IMG/VR virus record: IMGVR_UViG_3300008267_000187
Location: 1-33,352 of that record
Length of the DNA: 33,352 nucleotides
Reading direction: 5' to 3' (one strand)
Origin: a virus
The position numbers were made by a program, and so were the translations under genes. The notes below the pieces were generated by a model that did no database searches, was not told the origin of the DNA, and saw only the letters and a list, made by a program, of their open reading frames with translations. Below, piece after piece: positions 1 to 8,875 of this stretch. Positions within the stretch are counted from its first letter, which is position 1. Each line of letters begins with the position of its first letter.

Positions 1-1
1 G

Positions 2-1924
2 AGATACCAAGAGAGAATATATATACAGAATGAAATTTCTGCTGTTAGAAATAGGAACTTTAATAATTTCAATATGAGTTCTGATATGTGTGTTTTTAAC
101 AATCCGTTGTACAATATTAGTGGGGCAACAAAAATACTTTGTTGTGAATGTCCAACTGAAATTATCCCACACGATACATATAGTGGAGACCCAGTTACTT
201 TACCAACAGTATATACTGGTGATTGTGTTGATGCTACAACGATAATGAGAGCAGCAATTGATGATGCAATATCTGATTATAATATTTCTGGTGAGACAGC
301 TATTACTAGTCGTATTTTTATTGAAGATTTAACATGCTCTAAAGTAGTTAAATTTAGACAAATACCAAATATTGAAGAAGGTTGGGTTGTTTATAATTTA
401 GATGGAAATATGGATGGGTATTTTATTAATGATTATACTGACACACAAAACACAATTGTAAAAACATCATCTAATAATTTAGGGTTTTTCGGTCAATGTT
501 GTGATAATCAGTATTACAACCATATAACTTTTTGGAACTCATGGTTAAGTACTAATTATACTGGTACCACTAATTATTTTTTAGATGTACCTTACAGTTC
601 TGCAACATCATGTAATGTTGCAAAAGTTCCATGTACAACTGGTGGAACAATAACTGGTGCTAGTTACATTATTTCAGCAAATACACAGACAATACCTTTA
701 ACATTTGATTTTACAGCAAATACACAAACATTTATTGATACAGAAGCTAATTTTAGATATGAAATTTATAAATATGATAATTCACAAAGTCAATTTAGTG
801 CCATTCCAGTATATAAATCACAAAGATTAAATTATTCAGCCTTTAGTGCTACAAACACAACAACAGAATATATTCCATCAAGTGGTATAACATTAGATGG
901 TGATTATTTGGTAAAAGGGTTTTATCAATTCAGTGCTTGTACTGATTTCTTAAAACGATTGGGTAAAGGTGTTGACACAATAAATTATAAATATGGGTCA
1001 CAATATGGTATTTACGACAATAATTTGGATTATTATTTTATTGCTTTAAAACAAGCTGAAATACCTTATTTTACCAATAATGGTTCAAATGACACACTAG
1101 CAAATAGTTTAACTCAAAGTGTTTTTTTACCAGCAGCTGGTATACAAAATATACCTAAACCACAAAATATTGGTCATTTTATAATGACACTTAACGGATT
1201 GGTTTTGGCAAATGGTTCTGACTATACATATACTGGTGATGTTGTAACACTTAATGGGTTTACAGCTGAAGATGATATTATTACATTTATTTATACATCT
1301 ATTGGAGGTACAAATTTAATTGCCGACAATATTGATGTTACAACATCAATTGTAAGCGGTGCAACAAACGGACAAGGTTCAAATCTGGTTTATTTTAATA
1401 CAACTAGTGGTAAATATGAAATATATACTTCAGTTGAGCCAGCACCATTAAATGATATTATTGTCATGTTAAATGGTGTAACACTTGCAAATAACGTAGA
1501 TTATTACCAATCAACTTCAAATTTAAAAAGAATTATACTAGAAGGTGACTTGGTTGTTGGTGATATTATCACAATAGTTTATTTTCCAGCAAATAGTACC
1601 GTAAATGGTTTAAATACAAATAATCCTATTGTATCATGGTTAATAAATGAATTACCTCAAAAAGAAAATGGTTATTTTTCATTAGAGGTTAGTACAAACA
1701 ATGCGTTTACTAATTTTTATTACACTGGGTATACACCTTACAATACAGCAACTATTAGTTATTCAGATTCATTTATAGCAAGTGGTACTATTGGTACAAC
1801 ATTGTATTATAGAGTAAAAAATGAAAAAAATTACGAAACTTTGTGTGGTAATATTATAACTAGCGTTGCTTATAGCGACATTGTACCAATCGTGATACAA
1901 TCAAATGCAATAAATTCATACTAA
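2..1924 (+). CDS. Virion structural protein, 5'-truncated by the window edge (fibre/baseplate-like)
   Basis: The frame is open from base 2 with no stop, and the 24 codons before the first ATG (74) read as ordinary protein, so the true start lies upstream of the window. The visible part is about 640 residues, rich in Thr, Ser, Asn, Tyr and Gly, as in phage fibres and baseplate proteins. Two related modules of about 40 residues (DNA about 1184-1310 and 1463-1593) each carry a LNG(V/L)xLANxxDY pattern, then a strand and a (D)DIITxxY ending, resembling beta-sandwich repeats seen in phage tail fibres. There is no signal peptide or membrane helix in the visible part. It lies just upstream of two paralogous structural genes, which supports a tail or baseplate role. 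The exact T4 counterpart is not recognised. Confidence 0.7.
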   Translation, partial: RYQERIYIQNEISAVRNRNFNNFNMSSDMCVFNNPLYNISGATKILCCECPTEIIPHDTYSGDPVTLPTVYTGDCVDATTIMRAAIDDAISDYNISGETAITSRIFIEDLTCSKVVKFRQIPNIEEGWVVYNLDGNMDGYFINDYTDTQNTIVKTSSNNLGFFGQCCDNQYYNHITFWNSWLSTNYTGTTNYFLDVPYSSATSCNVAKVPCTTGGTITGASYIISANTQTIPLTFDFTANTQTFIDTEANFRYEIYKYDNSQSQFSAIPVYKSQRLNYSAFSATNTTTEYIPSSGITLDGDYLVKGFYQFSACTDFLKRLGKGVDTINYKYGSQYGIYDNNLDYYFIALKQAEIPYFTNNGSNDTLANSLTQSVFLPAAGIQNIPKPQNIGHFIMTLNGLVLANGSDYTYTGDVVTLNGFTAEDDIITFIYTSIGGTNLIADNIDVTTSIVSGATNGQGSNLVYFNTTSGKYEIYTSVEPAPLNDIIVMLNGVTLANNVDYYQSTSNLKRIILEGDLVVGDIITIVYFPANSTVNGLNTNNPIVSWLINELPQKENGYFSLEVSTNNAFTNFYYTGYTPYNTATISYSDSFIASGTIGTTLYYRVKNEKNYETLCGNIITSVAYSDIVPIVIQSNAINSY

Positions 1925-1940
1925 TAATATTTACTATTGT

Positions 1941-1950
1941 ATATTTATAA
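1941..1950 (+). promoter_or_regulatory. Late-type promoter motif (ATATTTATAA)
   Basis: Matches the motif found before most late genes here (ATATTTATnnTAAAA), followed by an A-rich stretch, and lies 32 nt before the ATG at 1982. A second copy at 1969-1978 is only 3 nt from the start codon and is less likely to be used. No TTG is placed 20 nt upstream. Confidence 0.5.
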
Positions 1951-1981
1951 CTAAAATAAAGAAAAAACATATTTATAACAT

Positions 1982-4165
1982 ATGAGTTACATAATTAAAA
2001 ACACTAGTCCATTTGTAAGTATCAAATTGACTCAAACTGGTAGAGAACAATTAGCACAAGGGAAACTTACATTTTCTTATTGGGCTATTGGTGATTCTGA
2101 ATTAAATTACGAAAGAGAAGCAATAATAGATGCTGCACCATCGGCTGGTTTTCCATCAAATGTTGCTTTATCAGCAACTAGTGTTGTGATGAGACCTTTT
2201 GATAGACAACCTAAATTAAAATCATTTATTTATCCATCAACTAGTGGTGAATATTATAAACCAATAGATGGTGGTGTGTTGAGTGTTGTAAAAGTAGTTG
2301 TTAATAATGAAGCAACTGAAAGAGGATTTTTTGAATTATCTGGTTCTTCTTATATTACAAAAACAGATTATGACCATTGTATCTACAATCAATTTAATGC
2401 AACACCTAGTACTATTGTTTTCAGTGGTGGTAATCAATTTATTTTAGGAACTAGTGGTGTAACAATTGGTGATTTAGTGTTGGTTAAATATGGTCCTATG
2501 AATGCTAACTTATTAGTACCAAACACAAACGATAAACCATTACAACATTTATGGTATAAAATAGAAAATCTTACAATAAATTCAGCAACAGAGGCGATAA
2601 TTGAAGTGGATAGAACTTTACCAGATTTAACTAGTATGACTGGTTATTCTCAAATTTATATTTATAAAGGTGGTGAAGTGGCTGAAGCGTTTGGTGCTGA
2701 CAATACAACTGCTTATTGGGATAGTGGAACCCTTTCATTTGATTCAGCAAACAACGTTACATGTTCTGACGTTCCAGTATGGAACATGAACAACGTATGG
2801 TGTGAAACTTTAGCTGGTGTGACTGGTATTACAACACCAGCAATATATGAAGATTATACAAAATATGGTTCTTATCCTTATTTAGGTACTAAAAACCCTT
2901 ATTTAGAATATTTGTGTAAAACAACTGCTGATACTGAAACAGCATTAGCATTTAGTTGTAGTGGACCTGGACAAAGTTATTTAGATGATGTATCTAAATC
3001 AATTTCAATATTGCATTACACAAACAACACAATTTCAAACTTATACGGTGAATTCTTCTATACTGATGCAGCAAACAACAAATATTTAGGTATAGATTTA
3101 CCAGATTTGATGTATCATAGAAGAAAAGGAAGCACAGCTAGTGGTACAACTATGGGAATGAGATTCATTGCGACTGGTGGTACATATCTTACAACACAAG
3201 ATATTGAATATATTGAGTTGATTGAAGACCCAACACTTATAGCTTCTGGTACAACACCAAACGTAGTTGGTAGAGTTTATCCACAATTAAAAACTGTTGT
3301 CATTCACAATGACGAAATTGTGGCAGCAATGTCTTATAAATCAAATAGAAACTGGACGTTGCCAGAATTATCTGCAACATTAGCATCACCTTCTGGTGGT
3401 ACATCTACTGGTGTATTGAATACAAACCAAACAATGTATATGACATATGTTTTAGACAACGTTGGACAAACAACTGGTTTCACTAGTGCTTTACCTTGTC
3501 AAACATATATTAAAATTACAAACAACACATCATCACCAAAAGATGTTTCATTTAAAATTAATGAAACAGATATGTTACCATACATGAGAAAGAAAGAAAC
3601 ATCTACTGATGGTTATGGTTTCTATGCTTATAATTTTAAATTATTATACCAAACAGTTTCTGATTCAATGAATAGACCAGACCCTACTGCTTGGAAACAA
3701 TATGATTTCACATCAACAGCTATTACTGGTGTAGCTGGTCAAACAATTGACCCTAAATTATTAGAAAATCAATCACCTTTGATTACTGGTTTTGTTTTAG
3801 ATAAATTAAAAGACACATCTGCAACAACATTTAGTTTGAATAGTGTTTTAAATTTACCTTTAAATGCTGAACCAGAAAAGTTACAATTTGGTGATGAAAG
3901 ATTTTTCTATGGAAACTTAAACACATATATTGGGGCAACTATTTATAAAACAATATTTGACCTAAGAGTTAATAGTAGTGAATACAACTCAACTACAAAC
4001 TCAACTAGAAGTACCGACACAACTACAAACCCACCTAATATTAAAGTTAGTGAGGTAGGTATTTACGATACTGACAAAAACTTAGTATGTATTGGTAAAT
4101 TAAGCACACCAGTTGCTTTGGCCAATGGAAACACAATAATGCTTGAATTATCAATGGATTTTTAA
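1982..4165 (+). CDS. Phage tail-collar/fibre-like virion protein A (727 aa)
   Basis: The N-terminus carries KLTxxGRxxLxxG and then GDSELNY (residues about 15-43), and the C-terminus (from about 689) carries VSEVGIYDTDKNLVCIGKL. This pairing of a KLT..G..L..G / GDS..NY head with a (E)(V/I)G(I/L)YD..GNL tail is typical of tail-collar fibre (DUF3751-like) and baseplate-attached proteins. The next gene has the same two ends, so the two are paralogues with different central parts. The protein is rich in Thr, Ser and Asn and lacks signal or membrane segments. ATG 1982 is chosen because it follows an A-rich leader and a late-type motif. Probably an exterior tail or baseplate component; which T4 protein it replaces cannot be told. 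Confidence 0.72.
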   Translation: MSYIIKNTSPFVSIKLTQTGREQLAQGKLTFSYWAIGDSELNYEREAIIDAAPSAGFPSNVALSATSVVMRPFDRQPKLKSFIYPSTSGEYYKPIDGGVLSVVKVVVNNEATERGFFELSGSSYITKTDYDHCIYNQFNATPSTIVFSGGNQFILGTSGVTIGDLVLVKYGPMNANLLVPNTNDKPLQHLWYKIENLTINSATEAIIEVDRTLPDLTSMTGYSQIYIYKGGEVAEAFGADNTTAYWDSGTLSFDSANNVTCSDVPVWNMNNVWCETLAGVTGITTPAIYEDYTKYGSYPYLGTKNPYLEYLCKTTADTETALAFSCSGPGQSYLDDVSKSISILHYTNNTISNLYGEFFYTDAANNKYLGIDLPDLMYHRRKGSTASGTTMGMRFIATGGTYLTTQDIEYIELIEDPTLIASGTTPNVVGRVYPQLKTVVIHNDEIVAAMSYKSNRNWTLPELSATLASPSGGTSTGVLNTNQTMYMTYVLDNVGQTTGFTSALPCQTYIKITNNTSSPKDVSFKINETDMLPYMRKKETSTDGYGFYAYNFKLLYQTVSDSMNRPDPTAWKQYDFTSTAITGVAGQTIDPKLLENQSPLITGFVLDKLKDTSATTFSLNSVLNLPLNAEPEKLQFGDERFFYGNLNTYIGATIYKTIFDLRVNSSEYNSTTNSTRSTDTTTNPPNIKVSEVGIYDTDKNLVCIGKLSTPVALANGNTIMLELSMDF

Positions 4166-4166
4166 T

Positions 4167-5387
4167 ATGGGATTTAATAGTACCGCATCGACACTTACAC
4201 TTACAGCTAAATTAACTCCACTAGGGAGACAAAAGCTTGTATCAACAAATAACGCATTAATCAAAACTTTTAGTTTAGGTGATTCTGATGCTAATTATAA
4301 TATGGACTTAACTTTAGAGTCTGGTCAAGTTCCAGGTATAAACGGAACGATTGGATTTGCTAATACTTCAAGTAATAGTACTTCTAGGTCTATTGGGTTA
4401 ACTAGTTATTTAATTGTAAACCCATCTGGTGCTATATCAAAACCAGTATCATCTCAATCAGTTAACATTATAACTGAAAATAGTGTTCTCGGTTCAACTG
4501 TTGTTAGTGGTTCTAATTTAACCATGAATTATATTGATAGAAATACTTATTTAACAAACCCATTGGTTAACTTGTTTAAATCTTTTGGTTTACCATTAGA
4601 TTCTAATGGTGATATTAAATTTACTGGTACAACATACATAAATGGTGGTTTCTCAGATACAGCTTTGAGCGGATTAGCTTCAAGTAAAATTATAGTAATT
4701 GGTGTTGATAATTCAAAATATGGTGAATTGATGGATGGTAAAACAGTTAAAGTTGAATTACCAACTAGTGCTGGTACATATACTATATATAGTACGTTTT
4801 TAGGTGGTTTAACACAACTTCATGAATTAGATGCTAGATTCACTGATACAGCATCGGTAACTGGTTCATTTGGATTTAATATTGCCCCTATGTTTTGCGA
4901 TACAATTATGAAACCAAACGGTGGTGATGCATCATTGAGTTGGGCTACTGGTTATGGGTTACAAAAACCTTTCAGTGTAAATGGTAAAAAAACTTACAAT
5001 TTACAAACAAATAATAATTTAAGTCTTACAGCTGATACGGTTGTTGGTATGTCTTATTTGGATAAAGGATTTATTGTGATTACACACCCTACAATTGTTA
5101 ATGATGTGATGTCATCTGGTACAACTTTATTTTCTGGTGTTACAGCTGCAACAGTTACTGTTGATAGCGTATCAACTAGTGTTACTCAGATGATTACATG
5201 TATTGCTGATAGAGGTGAATTTGCTAGTACAACAAATCAATCATTTGGTACTGGTGATGTCCCTAGAATTAGTGAAATTGGATTGTATGATGACTTAGGT
5301 AATTTAATAGCATATGGTAAAACTGACCGTCATGTTACTAAAACTGCTAACCAATTTTTAGCACTTTCTGTAAATATTATGATTTAA
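4167..5387 (+). CDS. Phage tail-collar/fibre-like virion protein B (406 aa), paralogue of the preceding gene
   Basis: ATG 4167 lies one base after the previous stop codon; a TTG at 4143 would overlap the upstream gene and is less likely. Residues 15-44 show KLTPLGRQKL and GDSDANY, and the C-terminus (from about 368) shows ISEIGLYDDLGNLIAYGK, matching the two ends of the 727-residue neighbour. The middle differs, as expected for paralogues with different partners or receptors. The tight spacing implies co-transcription, and it is the last gene of the structural block, followed by a hairpin at its stop codon. Likely a tail or baseplate protein; receptor binding is possible but unproven. Confidence 0.72.
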   Translation: MGFNSTASTLTLTAKLTPLGRQKLVSTNNALIKTFSLGDSDANYNMDLTLESGQVPGINGTIGFANTSSNSTSRSIGLTSYLIVNPSGAISKPVSSQSVNIITENSVLGSTVVSGSNLTMNYIDRNTYLTNPLVNLFKSFGLPLDSNGDIKFTGTTYINGGFSDTALSGLASSKIIVIGVDNSKYGELMDGKTVKVELPTSAGTYTIYSTFLGGLTQLHELDARFTDTASVTGSFGFNIAPMFCDTIMKPNGGDASLSWATGYGLQKPFSVNGKKTYNLQTNNNLSLTADTVVGMSYLDKGFIVITHPTIVNDVMSSGTTLFSGVTAATVTVDSVSTSVTQMITCIADRGEFASTTNQSFGTGDVPRISEIGLYDDLGNLIAYGKTDRHVTKTANQFLALSVNIMI

Positions 5388-5413
5388 CACTTTATTTTTT
5401 AATAAACTGTGTT
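5386..5413 (+). terminator. AT-rich hairpin at the end of the structural block
   Basis: AACAC-TTTATT pairs with AATAAA-(CT)-GTGTT around a TTTT loop, with a two-base bulge, starting inside the stop codon of the preceding gene. It lacks a strong GC core and an immediate U-run, so it is a weak terminator or an mRNA 3'-end structure. Confidence 0.35.
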
Positions 5414-5434
5414 AGATTAGAATAAAAAGTTTTT

Positions 5435-6097
5435 ATGGAAAAAGAACCAGAATTTTTATTAGCACTAGATGTTTCGACATCAACTATTGGTATTGCATTA
5501 TTTGAAGACCTAGGTACTAGTGGTGAACTTAAATTATTACACCATGTATCACCAAAGGTGAAACCTAAACCAGAGAATAAAATGGAAGAACTGTTCAGAA
5601 AAGTTGAAATTTTTGAACAAGAATTTCTTACACATTATAGCGATTTCGGTATTACTAGAGTAGTTATCGAGGAACCACTTTTACAATCTAACAACGTTTA
5701 TACTATTGCAACGTTATTACGTTTTAATGGTATGATTTCAAAATCAGTGTATGATACAATTGGTGTTGTACCAGAATTCATTTCATCATACGATGCACGT
5801 AAATATGCATTTCCAGAGCTTATGGCTGTCAGAAAACTTAAAAAAGACGGAACACCATTAGCTGAAAAAGCTATTGCGAAGAACTCACCAGTATTGTTTG
5901 GTGATTACCCTTTTGATGTTGATAAAAAATATGTTCTTTGGGAGAAAGTTGCTGAATTAGAACCACAAGTAACATGGTTTTATGATAAAAACAACAAATT
6001 GAAAAAAGAAACATTCGACACTTCAGATGCTTATGTGGCTGGTATTGGTTACATGCAAAAAAACAATATCTGGAAAATAGCAGCCAAAGTCCAATAA
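5435..6097 (+). CDS. RuvC-like Holliday junction resolvase (RNase H fold)
   Basis: The 220-residue protein opens with a beta-strand plus catalytic Asp, LALDVSTSTIGIALF (D12), has an acidic pair after a strand in VVIEEPLL (E79/E80), and ends with DTSDAYVAGIGYM (D195, D198). This order is the RuvC/RNase H-fold resolvase pattern, with the final Asp in an Ala/Gly-rich helix. It probably resolves branched DNA before packaging, the job T4 gives to endonuclease VII (gp49), a different fold. It stands between the structural block and the primase, with no promoter of either class recognised in the 47-nt gap. Confidence is high for the fold, and lower for Holliday junctions as the exact substrate. Confidence 0.78.
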   Translation: MEKEPEFLLALDVSTSTIGIALFEDLGTSGELKLLHHVSPKVKPKPENKMEELFRKVEIFEQEFLTHYSDFGITRVVIEEPLLQSNNVYTIATLLRFNGMISKSVYDTIGVVPEFISSYDARKYAFPELMAVRKLKKDGTPLAEKAIAKNSPVLFGDYPFDVDKKYVLWEKVAELEPQVTWFYDKNNKLKKETFDTSDAYVAGIGYMQKNNIWKIAAKVQ

Positions 6098-6114
6098 AAT
6101 AAATGACTAATTTT

Positions 6115-6145
6115 TTGTAATTTACAAAAAGATGTAGTACATTTG
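6115..6145 (+). promoter_or_regulatory. Bacteroidetes-type promoter for the primase gene
   Basis: TTG at 6115-6117, a 20-nt spacer and TACATTTG at 6138-6145, preceded by TAG. The -33 TTG sits in an inverted repeat (TTTTTGTA, 3-nt loop, TACAAAAA; 6112-6130), which could be an operator or chance in AT-rich DNA. The start codon at 6150 is only 4 nt after the -7 box, so the transcript is predicted to be leaderless or nearly so. Confidence 0.75.
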
Positions 6146-6149
6146 CACT

Positions 6150-7106
6150 ATGGATTTCTTAGTGGTTGATATTTTAAAGAGTTTTTTAGGGGAACCAAGA
6201 AAACACAATGAAGATTCTGGACAAGTGGCATTTGATTGTCCAGCTTGTTCGGATGAAAAGAATATGCCCGATGGTGACGGTAAAGGAAACCTAGAAATAA
6301 ACTACAATAGAGGTATGTTTAAGTGTTGGGCTTGTCAAGAAACCAACAACATGCATGGACCAGTAATAAAATTACTGAAAAAATATGCAACTCCCAAAAA
6401 TATTAGAGATTATCTATTGGTTAAACCAGATACTGATTTAATTTCCAAAAAAGATAAACCTAAAGTAATATTAACTCTACCAGAGGGTTATAAAAAATTA
6501 TCAGAATGTACCGAAAAAGATTATAAATCGCAACAAGCGTTGGCTTATTTGCGTGAACGTGGTATTACTGATGAAATAATCGAAGAATATGAAATAGGTT
6601 ATACATATAGAGGTAAATTCTTTAATAGGGTTATCATACCATCTTATGATTCTGAGGGTGAATTAAACTATTTTATAGCAAGATGGTTCCCAAAAGAATA
6701 TACCAAACTAAAATATCTTAATCCAGAGGTTGAGAAACAAGAAATCATATTCAACGAAGGTAAAATAAATTGGGATTCAACAATATACATAGTTGAAGGT
6801 GCTACCGACCATATAGTAACACCAAATTCAGTACCTCTGTTGGGTAAATTCTTATCACCACAATTATTAGAATTGCTACATGATAAAGCACAAGGGTTTG
6901 TTGTAATAGTTTTAGATGATGATGCATATGAAGATGCTAAAAGATTGTATAGAGAACTTAATTTTGGTAACCTAAGAGATAGAATACGCTTGGTTAAACC
7001 ACCAGAAGGTTATGACCCATCAAAAATATTTGAAAAATTAGGACATAGAGGTATAGTAAAACTACTTATGGGTGCTTATAAATTGGAAGAATATGAAATT
7101 TACTGA
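6150..7106 (+). CDS. DNA primase, T4 gp61/DnaG-like (zinc finger plus Toprim)
   Basis: At 318 residues it is close to T4 gp61 (about 340). The N-terminal zinc-binding domain shows CPAC (C30, C33) and CWAC (C59, C62). The central part (about 125-200) resembles the DnaG catalytic N-subdomain, with ALAYLRERGI and a YRGKFFNRVIIP strand. Toprim motifs follow: EGATD (E216) and LDDDA (D256-D258), the metal-binding acidic residues. It makes the RNA primers for lagging-strand synthesis and should act with a phage helicase encoded elsewhere. It has its own host-type promoter, and its stop codon overlaps the late-type motif of the next gene, marking the end of an early unit. Confidence 0.88.
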   Translation: MDFLVVDILKSFLGEPRKHNEDSGQVAFDCPACSDEKNMPDGDGKGNLEINYNRGMFKCWACQETNNMHGPVIKLLKKYATPKNIRDYLLVKPDTDLISKKDKPKVILTLPEGYKKLSECTEKDYKSQQALAYLRERGITDEIIEEYEIGYTYRGKFFNRVIIPSYDSEGELNYFIARWFPKEYTKLKYLNPEVEKQEIIFNEGKINWDSTIYIVEGATDHIVTPNSVPLLGKFLSPQLLELLHDKAQGFVVIVLDDDAYEDAKRLYRELNFGNLRDRIRLVKPPEGYDPSKIFEKLGHRGIVKLLMGAYKLEEYEIY

Positions 7107-7120
7107 TATTTATTGCTAAA
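7106..7120 (+). promoter_or_regulatory. Late-type promoter motif (ATATTTATtgcTAAA)
   Basis: A variant of the late motif, beginning at the last base of the primase stop codon and 23 nt before the ATG at 7129. No -33 TTG at the expected place. Confidence 0.5.
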
Positions 7121-7128
7121 CAAGTAAT

Positions 7129-7746
7129 ATGAATATAAAAAGTAGATTAAGACAACTTATTTTTGAATCAGAAGGTGATTTAGGTTATCATGCTGGTAAT
7201 TTACAATATAAAGCTGAGAAACTTTCAGATAGAGGTTTTATTATCGGTAAAACTGGTCAAATGGGTACTGGTCATTATTTCTATGGAAATATAGAAAATG
7301 CAAAAGAACATGCAGCAAAATTTGGTGGTAAAATAGGTGACAAATCAGTATACGCTGTTGATTTTTCTAAATATTCATTGTTTAGACCATCTAACCCAAA
7401 AGAATACTACGATAATCTAGTTGTACCAATAAACAACGAATTCTTAAAACATTTAACGATAGAAGATTTTGAAGATGAAGAAGTGTTAGAAACACTTAAA
7501 GATGCTGCTGACTTTTATAGAAGTTATGGTGCTAATATTTCTGACGATTATTTTATTCTAATTGCAAAACAATTCGTTCAAGATTTACAGTCAAAATCTT
7601 CTAAAAGTGACGACATGTTCAACACTAGAGTTTTAAAAGCTGCTGGGTTTGAAGGTGTAGATGTTAGAAATACTCCGTTAGATAATTTTGCTGTTGGTTC
7701 TATCATATTCGATATCAAACCAAATACTTTAAAACAAATCCAATAA
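7129..7746 (+). CDS. ADP-ribosyltransferase-like protein with capsid-targeting-like N-terminus
   Basis: The 205-residue protein begins with a short basic amphipathic segment, MNIKSRLRQLIFES, ending in I-x-E followed by Ser (E13/S14). This resembles the (L/I)xE cleavage signal that T4 protease gp21 cuts in internal head proteins. The rest has ART-like landmarks: YHAG near the start (His), a MGTGHYFYGN strand, and late AAGFEGVDVR plus GSIIFDI, as in toxins and phage ARTs that end with a 'GYDGI...VVFD' block. The catalytic Glu of the H-Y-E triad is not obvious, so the activity is uncertain. T4 Alt is also an ART packaged in the head. A late-type motif precedes it although it sits among replication genes. 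The ART assignment is tentative. Confidence 0.45.
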   Translation: MNIKSRLRQLIFESEGDLGYHAGNLQYKAEKLSDRGFIIGKTGQMGTGHYFYGNIENAKEHAAKFGGKIGDKSVYAVDFSKYSLFRPSNPKEYYDNLVVPINNEFLKHLTIEDFEDEEVLETLKDAADFYRSYGANISDDYFILIAKQFVQDLQSKSSKSDDMFNTRVLKAAGFEGVDVRNTPLDNFAVGSIIFDIKPNTLKQIQ

Positions 7747-7761
7747 TAATCTCTATTTTAG

Positions 7762-7792
7762 TTGTAATTTAATAAAAATTATAGTACATTTG
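7762..7792 (+). promoter_or_regulatory. Bacteroidetes-type promoter for the recombination operon
   Basis: TTG at 7762-7764, a 20-nt spacer and TACATTTG at 7785-7792, preceded by TAG. It shares GTAATTTA in the spacer with the primase promoter. The ATG at 7809 is 16 nt downstream of the -7 box. Confidence 0.78.
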
Positions 7793-7808
7793 TATTAAAA
7801 TTTTAATT

Positions 7809-8591
7809 ATGAGTAAAGCTAAACTATGGGTTGGTCCAGTATTTCTTGAGCCAATTGAACATAAGTATCATCACAGAGAAACTGGTAAAATTTACAAATC
7901 TGTAACTACAACACTTACATCTATTGAACCTCACTTCGATTCTGAAGCTGTGTCATTGGCTATTACTAGACAAGCAGATAATGTTAAACAAGAACGTTAT
8001 ATAGGTTTATCACAACAAGAAATTTTGGATTATTGGCAAATGCTTAATGATGAAGCTAACATATACGGTACAAAGGTACACGATATTGTTGAGCGTTATT
8101 TGTTAGCTAACAAATGGTATTTTCCAGATGATACTGAAGACGGTCAATTTGAACAAAAAGTTATTGATGGTTATGAAGCATTGAAAGTTGACGAAGGAAT
8201 TGCTATATGGCCAGAAAGAATCCTTTTTGCTGAACAATATGAGTTGGCTGGTATGTCAGATTTAATCATCGATATTGACGATGTTTATTTTGATGTATGG
8301 GATTGGAAAACCAACAGAGAATTCAACTTCTTCAACCCTTATGGGTACGAAACATTATTTAAACCATTTGACCATTTACAAGCTTGTCAGTGGTCAATTT
8401 ATTCACTTCAATTATCGGTTTATGCTTATATGTATGAATTGGAGTTCCCTGGTAGAAAATGTAGACAAATACGTATTGGATATTGGGATAAAGAAAAAAT
8501 GACTTTCGAAAGAATACAAATAATGTATTTAAAACATGAAGCGAAAAAACTTATTGAAATGCATCACTATAATTTAATGAAAAATTCATAA
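7809..8591 (+). CDS. PD-(D/E)XK nuclease (RecB/Cas4-like phage exonuclease)
   Basis: The 260-residue protein shows the RecB-family nuclease order: GTKVHDIVERYL (H91), ERILFAEQYELAGMSDLII (E142, D151), FDVWDWKT (D165, K167) and a C-terminal QLSVYAYMYE helix (Q201, Y205). There are no Cys clusters, so no Cas4-type iron-sulfur site is expected. It starts an operon with gp47 and gp46 homologues, which suggests DNA end processing or recombination-dependent replication. Downstream genes follow within 1-5 nt. The nuclease fold is confident; polarity and substrate are unknown. Confidence 0.8.
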   Translation: MSKAKLWVGPVFLEPIEHKYHHRETGKIYKSVTTTLTSIEPHFDSEAVSLAITRQADNVKQERYIGLSQQEILDYWQMLNDEANIYGTKVHDIVERYLLANKWYFPDDTEDGQFEQKVIDGYEALKVDEGIAIWPERILFAEQYELAGMSDLIIDIDDVYFDVWDWKTNREFNFFNPYGYETLFKPFDHLQACQWSIYSLQLSVYAYMYELEFPGRKCRQIRIGYWDKEKMTFERIQIMYLKHEAKKLIEMHHYNLMKNS

Positions 8592-8592
8592 T

Positions 8593-8874
8593 ATGGATAA
8601 AGAAAAAACAAAACCAATGATTGGTGAACACAAATTTCATCAGTTAACTGACAGTAGAGGTGTTAGATATAGCCCTTTTAATTTATCAATGACAACACCA
8701 ATGATTAACCCAGTTTCTTGGCAATTAATCAATAAATGGGAAGACGGTTTCTATCTATATGATAACCTTATTCAAGGTATGGATAGACAAACACTTATAA
8801 GAGTTGTTGATGGTGAAATAATCGAAGGTTATAGATTAGAAAAATTAGAAAAGGGTAAAGATTTAATTTATTAA
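8593..8874 (+). CDS. Conserved-looking small protein of the recombination operon
   Basis: 93 residues, no recognised family. It starts one nt after the nuclease stop codon and ends one nt before the gp47 start, so translation is probably coupled. No membrane helix, signal peptide or Cys motif is seen. The middle contains a Trp-rich stretch (SWQLINKWEDGFYLYDN) and the end is basic and acidic. Position suggests an accessory factor for recombination or replication; no function is claimed. Confidence 0.7.
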   Translation: MDKEKTKPMIGEHKFHQLTDSRGVRYSPFNLSMTTPMINPVSWQLINKWEDGFYLYDNLIQGMDRQTLIRVVDGEIIEGYRLEKLEKGKDLIY

Positions 8875-8875
8875 T

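Noticed and set aside
2658-2668. ATATTTATAAA inside the first fibre-like gene
   Set aside because: Within coding sequence with no start codon of a gene nearby; expected by chance in such AT-rich DNA.
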